Assembly: GCF_030272615.1 (NCBI RefSeq)
Contig: NC_081415.1
Span: 230,230,803 to 230,294,802, forward strand
Length of the DNA stretch: 64,000 nt
Origin: Cryptomeria japonica
Lineage: Eukaryota > Streptophyta > Pinopsida > Cupressales > Cupressaceae
Direction: 5' to 3'
The notes below the pieces were generated by a model, which saw only the letters and a program-made list of their open reading frames with translations, did no database searches and was not told the DNA's origin. How positions within the stretch are numbered: the stretch's first letter is position 1; every line of letters begins with the position of its first letter. The translations under genes and the position numbers were made by a program. Shown piece after piece: positions 57,942-64,000 of this stretch.

Positions 57942-58027
57942 GTATACACTCAACCAAGTCCGCCTCATACATTCTTGGAGAGGAATCACATTACATTAAA
58001 TGAGTTGTTTAAACCCAAGATGTTACA

Positions 58028-58860
58028 CCAACTTCCAACCAATAGTAGATTCCAAGCTTGTCTAACAAAGATAATAAGGTCAAGAACTTGTTGGACATAG
58101 ACCGTTTGCTACTACTCTACACTTGGATAAAATAAATACAGTTATTCTAAGTCTATTTTCAACATTGTTTAGTCAACTAGAATGGTAGGCATGAGTTGAA
58201 GAGAGGACTTACTTGTCCTCAAAGACAATTGAATCCACTTTATATACATACTTTTCACTACCGATAGTTTGTCTATCATCACCATATCACAAAATTCACT
58301 TTACTCTGCACCTCAGGTACCTGCAACTATCTGCGATTCTCACGCAACTCCACAAATTTTTGAATTTGGGTTAGTTATAAAATAAATAATGCATTAGATT
58401 AATTAAAATCATGATAATATTAATAACATTAAAGAGCATTAATTAATAATGGTAGTGTCATTTCATAACCATTGCACACAAATGGGTTCACTTAACATAG
58501 TTTAATCATGAAGTCCAACCCTAGTCCAATTACCACTATACTAGTGGTGAGGAAACAATATTAATGAGGTTTCTAGGGGATATGAAATACTCCCCCCCCC
58601 CCCTCTTAGGGTTAAGTTGGATCGACTTAATTAAACAATTAAGTATATTTGAAATTAATTACATTTTCATCTTCCCAAGTGGATCCATGTTCCCCTTATT
58701 GGTTCAAAAGGACCTTAACTTGATGGATGTTTCAATTGTACAACTACAGGCTACACCCATATATGATTGTGAGTGGTTTGAGGTGGATCTTTATGGCCTC
58801 TTCTACCTATATTTCCTACAAATCAATTACATGATTGGGTCAACAATATATTTCTTAAGA
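58028..58860. other. No recognisable gene
   Basis: Between the gypsy solo LTR and the Gypsy-2 integrase. A C-run (near 58591-58604) followed by CTCTTAGGG resembles a copia LTR end but has no matching context. A 103-codon plus-strand frame (58564-58875) overlaps the integrase end and is not supported. Confidence 0.5.
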
Positions 58861-59890
58861 AATGATACATTTTGAATGCAAGAGAGTGAATGGTGGAAGG
58901 GCCAATTGATAAGCCACATGACTAATCTTTTATAGTATCTCAAAAGCTCCTATGAATTATAAATCTAGTTTGGCAGATTTACCAAACTTTGTTGAGCTTT
59001 TGTGAGGTCTAACACAAAGAAAAACCTTGTCACCAATTATAAACTCCCTCGGAGCTTTCTTGGCATTTGCATCTCTTTTGACAATATAAATCTTATTCCA
59101 ATCTTTCCCTTGAAATTTTCACTTGATTTTTATATTCTTTGAGTATCTCTAGCCCAATAGTTACATTCTTTTCTAAACCTTCTCATCCTCTAGGCATTTT
59201 GCTCTTCCCACAATACAATTCTTCAATTGGCACCATTTCAATAGAAGAATGGTATGGGTTGTTATAGCCAAATTCAACTAGAGACAAATATTCATCCCAC
59301 TTAGTGGGATGCTCCATGACATATATCCACAACATATATTCCATAATTTTATCAATTCTTTTTATTTGGCTCTTTGTTTCAAGGTAGTAAGCTGTTCTAA
59401 AATTGAGTTTTGTACCTAAGGTGGTCATAAGAGAGGTCCAAAACCTGGACATAAATAACTTATCTCAATTAGAAATAATTACCTTAGGCATCCCATGCAG
59501 TCTAATGACTTCCTTTATGAATCTTTTAGCCAAAAATGAGGCACCATCCTTCATGTTTCCTATCATTAAGTGTGCCACTTTGGTTAATTTATCAACCACT
59601 TCTATAATATTGTCATGTCGGTTTCGAATTATGGGCAAACCTGTCACAAAATCCATGGAAATTACTGATCGTTTGTGCCAAGGTAACTCATGGAGATCGA
59701 GAGTTCCTATAGGATGGCAATGTTTTCCTTTAACACATTGACATTTAAGACATTTTTCAACATAATTATCTATCTCCTTATTCATTCTTGGACAAAAATA
59801 ATTTGTTTTCAAATCTGCATACATTTTAGTCACCCTGGGATTTGCTTCATAAGGCACATTATGGCCTTTTGCAAGATTTTCCAATCTTAA
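58860..59890 (-). pseudogene. Gypsy-2 integrase
   Basis: 59884-59465 is open and holds the zinc-binding region (GHNVPYEANPRVTKMYADL, YVEKCLKCQCVKGKH; one of the two histidines is replaced by asparagine) and the core SVISMDFVTGLPIIRNRHD. The second aspartate motif has changed (VIISN). 59452-59183 continues (GTKLNFRTAYYLETKSQIKR, where DGQTER is usual, so the catalytic glutamate is lysine; FGYNNPYHSSIEMVP). The C-terminal KVFLCVRPHKSS and AYQLALPP reach about 58870. It is inactive on the residues visible. Confidence 0.9.
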
Positions 59891-60049
59891 ACCTCCTTCA
59901 TGTACCGAAATTTGATGTAGATAACGGAGGATGTTGTCATTCCCTTCATGGTACTTGACTAGATTAATCCCTTATTTCATTTCCAACCTTGTTGAAAAAA
60001 TGGATCATGAGCTTGCATTTTCTTTATCTTTTATGATAATTCAAACCTT

Positions 60050-60400
60050 AACTAAGTAATTGCAACCAATTTAACCCTTTTCCTTAAGGCATCTACAACC
60101 CGATTTTATTTTCCCTTAACATTTTAAATATCTATTTCATAGTTAGGAATTCCAACCACCTTCTTTGTCATGCATTCAAGTCAGGTTGTGTGAAAAAACA
60201 TTGGAGTCCTGTATGCTCGATGTTTAACTTGAAGGGTCTCCCTACCAAATAGTGTTACATGCCTTTAAGGCATGCACAATCGTAGCTAACTCTAAGTCAT
60301 GGGTGGGTTAGTTGAGTTCATGATTCTTTAATTTCCTAGACTGAAAGGCAATCACATGTCCATTTTGCATTAGAACTCCTCCTATCCCATCCAAAGAAGT
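60050..60400 (-). pseudogene. Gypsy-2 RNase H
   Basis: The minus strand encodes TSLDGIGGVLMQNGHVIAFQ, SRKLKNHELN, and HDLELATIVHALKACNTIW, the gypsy RNase H core with its D, E and H landmarks. Frame breaks follow in the TDHQSLQ-like and ARQRRW-like parts. Confidence 0.85.
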
Positions 60401-61600
60401 TGTTGGAGACTTGTTGATCTGATTAAGAGAATATTGGCAATGTATATTGCCATTGATCTCAACACTAATGTCTAGCAATATGTGTATATTATATGTTGAA
60501 GTCGTATTTTATATAACAATATATTGTAGATGTTGTGATAAGATGTTCATTGGTGTAGAAGTCAATTCAAAGCCTTATCAATTTACAACATTTATGTTTG
60601 GCACTCATGGTATGTGTAGACTCTCATGATATATCGTATGATCATAAAGGAGTCACTTTTGTTGATTTTACATGCTTGGGGATGTCTTGGTTCAATCTCA
60701 CATCTGGTGGTTGAAGGAAAATTGTCTAAGTGTTGAGTTAGTGAATTTTCATGTGCCTATGGTTCAGTATTTTTCTCTACATTCCTCCGTTGTATATCAT
60801 TTTGTTGGGTACATCTGGAGTTAGCTTTGGTGTGAGTTTTTGTGCATGCTATCAAGTTTTCATTTTACTTTATTTTCTATAGAATAAGTTATATATGATT
60901 GATTATTTAGTCTTAGTTTGATAGAAGAATAGTCTTAGGTCATATGGAAGAATGCTCCGCATTATCCCACATTGACAGTCTTGATAGTGTGGTTTTGGGG
61001 ACATGATAAAGATAATGTCTTGGGCCTATGACAAGAATTTTAGGTCTATTGGTGAAATTTTGAATGACTTAATGCTTACTATTGGTACACAGTCTATCAG
61101 CTCTATAGTGTACTTTACAGATCAAATCTACTTCTTGTGCATCAATTATTATTGATCAGTTACTTAGGGAGATGAATCCAGAGAATGATTGTCTTTGGGC
61201 CACATTTCTTCCTTGTTGGTTTGCATTATGTTTTTGAGGTTATTTTGTGTTGGGATCAATATTTGAGATACAATTTTGATTTATATGACCAACCTAGTAT
61301 GTTTCATTGATTGTGGTTGATCTTGACATTTTTTATTCGGGATAAAGCATATTTTTGGAGGTGTGTTATCATCTTGTTGAGGCCAACTATGTTTTGGATT
61401 GATCTGCATCCGATCTTGTTGATGATGCATCATGTTTAGGATTGACATATGCCTTGTCACATGTTTCTCATATTTAGTCCTATTATACTGACCTAAATTG
61501 ATGTTTTTGGAAGTTGCAAAGGATATATAAGGAACAAATCATTTGTAAATGATGTTGTGTTGTTGATGATAGTGATGTGTGAATATCTATTTTTAATACG

Positions 61601-63030
61601 GGTAAAAGTACAAAGCTATGTCACACTTTAGGCCTAGTTACAGACACAAGTGAATTTAAGTATTTCTAAATAAAAATTAATTTTGGTCAACCATATGGTC
61701 TACCTAAATTCATTCTATCTATTAGGGTTTCAAGCAGATCTAAAGCAAACATGAACTAACAATTATATGCAGATTTAAATACAAAAGATAAAGGAATAAA
61801 ACAGGACATAGATAACACAAAGATTTAACGTGGTTCACCCAGAATGGGTTATGTCCACCATACACAACCATCCAATCTTTCTTATTATCTAGCAAAAATA
61901 GTACATCAACCTTACAATGCCTTAAGCATCCCAGCCACTTATAACATGCATTTTTAGGGCAACAATCAAAGTCGACCTTTTTAGGGTTTTATTACAATGT
62001 CGGTTTTCATCAACAAAAAATACCCCCAAAAAAAAATTTCTCGGGGGCTCCCGCCCCCGAACCCTCACTTTTCTCGGGGGTTGCCGCCCCCGAACCCCTA
62101 CCCGAGGCTCGCCCCAGCCCCAGACCCCGACAAGGATACATGCTGAGTGTACAGTACTTTTCTGATCAGTCGCCACATTTCAACACTATCTAGTTTAGAT
62201 ATAGGCCACACATTTTCCAATTAAAGTGTATACTAACTGCATATTTAATATCACTCTGGGTCCAACTACCAAAAAAAAAAATTATGTGAAAAACTTGATG
62301 TTCCAACAACTCCTACTATTATAAATAATATTTTGTAAAAACATAAAAACACTCTTTTGTAGATCTATAAGTGAAGCTTTCTATATCTTTTAGCATTTTA
62401 ATTAGTTTTATATTTTGTATTTTATTTAAATTGAAACTAGGTCATCAACATTAAAATATAAGGTTGAATATCTTATTACAAAAAAATAGTAAAAAAATAT
62501 ATTTTTTTTGAAAAAATTATGATGCAATAGAGAAAAGAATGTATGTCAAGAAAATATAACTCTCTTCTTCTTTACAGTAAATAATTAAGACAAGAGGTTG
62601 CATCAAATGGAAAGAGCTATATTTCAGTACACAGAGATATTCAAATTTATTTTAAAATATATATATATTTATAAAAATAGTAAAAAAATACATGCACTAA
62701 AGTTTTAAGTTATCAATACACAAAAAAAGTTGAAGAAAAAATGATAAAATTTACTATATAAAAAGTGATGCTTCGTGTAACATCAATTTCAAAATTTTAT
62801 CAACAACTGAATTTTAGTGTTTGTTTAATAAAAAATCATGTTCTAATAACTTTCTATTTTTTTAAAAAATTACAAACATAAAATATAATAAAAAAATATA
62901 CATTTAATTAGTTTACATCATTTAAAATTTCAAAACATGTATACCACTTTGTATTGATTCAATTTAAATAGTTGAATCAACATTGGTCATTTCCTTTATA
63001 AAAGTGTCACACAACTTTGTACTTTTACCC
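61601..63030. mobile_element. 1.43 kb non-autonomous transposon with ~30 bp terminal inverted repeats
   Basis: The left end GGGTAAAAGTACAAAG...TGTCACACTTTA matches the reverse complement of the right end (GGGTAAAAGTACAAAG...TGTGACACTTTT) at all but a few of ~30 positions. There is no transposase. The interior includes AACGTGGTTCACCCAGA near 61830 and a GC-rich tandem hairpin pair at 62041-62106, then AT-rich DNA. Target duplication is not obvious (left AATAC, right ATATA), so the superfamily is not assigned. Confidence 0.75.
62041..62106. repeat. Two tandem 33 bp GC-rich hairpin units
   Basis: TCGGGGG...CCCCCGAACCC occurs at 62041 and again at 62074. Within each unit TCGGGGG and CCCCCGA are perfect 7 bp arms around a short loop. 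Surrounding DNA is AT-rich. Confidence 0.9.
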
Positions 63031-63528
63031 ATATAAGAAATAATGTTGAAGTTTATGAAGTGTGCAAAGTCAATGTGACAGAATCATATTTGAGCTTCAA
63101 AGAAGTCTGCATTACCAACATTTGAGATGCTTCTTCTACAACAATTCAATTGAGGTTGTTCATTTAAAGTTGTGATCATTATGATATTGTATCTTGCCCT
63201 AAAGAAGTGATCTTTATTATACAAGTCATTGTATCTTGCCCTAAGGTAGTGCACCTTAGCCTTCAAGTCTAGGTGGTAGTGAGTTTTCTCGATAATGTGG
63301 CTAAAACAATACATTGTAATTTCATTTCATATAGTTTTAATTGATCCTCGTCATGTTTTTTCCCTTTTTGGGATTCTCGTGTAAAAATATTGGTGTGTTT
63401 GTGTGACACATGCTCTAATTTATTCTTTACTTCTGCAAATCTGGATTTAATATTTTAAGGGTTAATGAATGAATGAATTTTAGTAAATGTTGATTCACAC
63501 CCCTCTCAACATCCAAGTGTTTTCAACA

Positions 63529-64000
63529 TAAGCATCTACCTAAAATATAAATTCTTTTTTGGGTTAGGAACTTGCAAGATGGGTGCAGTGGTAAGAGCTT
63601 CCTTCAATTGTTGAAGTGTTGTTACATTTACTATCCATTCAAAATTCTTACCCTTTCATTGAAGAGAGGTTGTGGGGTTGGCTACCTTGGAGAAGTTCTC
63701 TACTAACCTTCAATAATACCCTAACAAACCCATAAACCTTCTTACTTGGACCACATCCTTAGGAATAGGCCAATCTAAAATTTCTTGTATTTTTGTTAAA
63801 TCCACGACTATCTCTTGGGTCGATATTATATGTCCCAAATAGTGCACCTTAGGCCAAAAGAAGGAACACTTAGACAATTTCCCATATAATTTATGCTCCC
63901 TTAAACTTTGCAATATTGTTCTTAAATGCTCATCTAGAAATACTAAAATAAATTGTCTAGGTAGTCATGGAAAAATGATTCATGAGGCTCATCTAGGTGG
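63529..64000 (-). pseudogene. Gypsy-2 reverse transcriptase, C-terminal part
   Basis: 63913-63710 is open: EHKLYGKLSKCSFF, VHYLGHIISTQEIVVDL, ILDWPIPKDVVQVRRFMGLL. It then continues with a stop to RLVENFSKVANPTTSLQ and LKEALTTAPILQVPNPKK near 63560. It stops at a VDA motif where the copia LTR inserted. The catalytic centre lies beyond the window edge. Confidence 0.9.

Larger units (their letters stand above)
54498..58027 (-). mobile_element. Gypsy-type solo LTR, invaded by two copia solo LTRs
   Basis: The plus strand begins TGTAACACCCTGCC and ends AAGATGTTACA. As a minus-strand LTR that is TGTAACATCTTGGG...GGCAGGGTGTTACA, a common gypsy pattern. Removing the two inserts leaves about 1.25 kb. 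No primer site or purine tract borders it, hence solo. Flanks (TTAAA, CCAAC) do not match, so the target duplication is not confirmed. Confidence 0.6.
60401..63528 (+). mobile_element. Copia solo LTR in Gypsy-2, with a nested DNA transposon
   Basis: Runs from TGTTGGAGACTTG to GTTTTCAACA. Its flanks, GAAGT and TAAGC, share a central AAG only. Near the right end are CATGTTTTTTCCCTTTTTGG (63352-63371) and TTCACACCCCTCTCAACATC, the same end organisation as other copia LTRs here. Without the nested transposon (61601-63030) it is about 1.7 kb. No copia coding region was seen. Confidence 0.75.
58860..64000 (-). mobile_element. Gypsy-2: second Ty3/gypsy element, continuing past the window
   Basis: Minus-strand pieces in gypsy order from right to left: RT (63529-64000), RNase H (60050-60400), integrase (58860-59890). 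A copia solo LTR at 60401-63528 splits RT from RNase H at the VDA/SLDGIGG motif. It is a different lineage from Gypsy-1 by motif wording, and no chromodomain follows. LTRs are not in the window. Confidence 0.87.

Noticed and set aside
58564-58875. Open plus-strand frame of 103 codons
   Set aside because: Its 3' end is antisense to the Gypsy-2 integrase end, and it has no family resemblance.
61922-62176. Frame with GVRGRQPPRKVRVRGREPP
   Set aside because: It is the translation of two GC-rich hairpin units within a transposon.

Overview
This is plant nuclear DNA made almost entirely of transposable elements. I recognise no host gene, rRNA, tRNA or CRISPR array with confidence. The evidence is many Ty1/copia and Ty3/gypsy LTR retrotransposons with tRNA-iMet-type primer sites and plant-type domains (copia GAG_pre-integrase, gypsy RVP_2 protease, a chromodomain), several large solo LTRs, a tRNA-like SINE and an AT-rich background. 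The density of old, nested and stop-ridden copies suggests a large, slowly purged genome such as a gymnosperm. That is an inference; the sequence does not identify the species.

Layout. (1) 1-8174: a degraded Tork/Tnt1-like copia element (Copia-1, + strand). Its 5' LTR runs off the window edge, and a 3.1 kb repeat-filled solo LTR (3455-6592) sits inside it. (2) 8175-10390: a gypsy gag/protease remnant split by a solo LTR (8775-9883). (3) 10391-14322: no recognisable gene, but a degenerate ~60 bp minisatellite. (4) 14323-47620: one minus-strand chromodomain gypsy element (Gypsy-1). Its two ~0.95 kb LTRs lie 33 kb apart because at least four later insertions lie inside it: an unfamiliar ORF-bearing element (16916-21863), Copia B (minus, 22225-37815), an uncharacterised 2 kb insert (39291-41250) and a 4.25 kb solo LTR with a perfect CATGG duplication (41725-45979). 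Copia B's 3' LTR was in turn invaded by Copia A (plus, 23695-31486) and by a 768 bp solo LTR (22625-23392). (5) 47621-54497: low-information DNA with two tandem duplications, an RNase H fragment, a 106 bp foldback and a SINE-like unit. (6) 54498-58027: a gypsy-type solo LTR holding two copia solo LTRs. (7) 58860-64000: a second minus-strand gypsy element (Gypsy-2) split by a copia solo LTR, which itself holds a 1.4 kb terminal-inverted-repeat transposon.

How it works together. The order of events is readable from interrupted reading frames and target-site duplications: Gypsy-1, then Copia B and the other inserts, then Copia A, then a deletion at the Copia A/B junction. No retroelement pol here looks fully intact. 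The most interesting unexplained item is the ~1000-codon, pol-less reading frame at 17936-20982. It has no family I recognise, follows a GTTCA/TGAAC-rich leader and precedes a perfect 10 bp hairpin. Other signals worth a second look are the ATGAAGTTCGCTCC array (5.1-6.2 kb), the CCTAACAGGG arrays and variable poly-C tracts shared by several copia LTRs, and the foldback at 51.1 kb.
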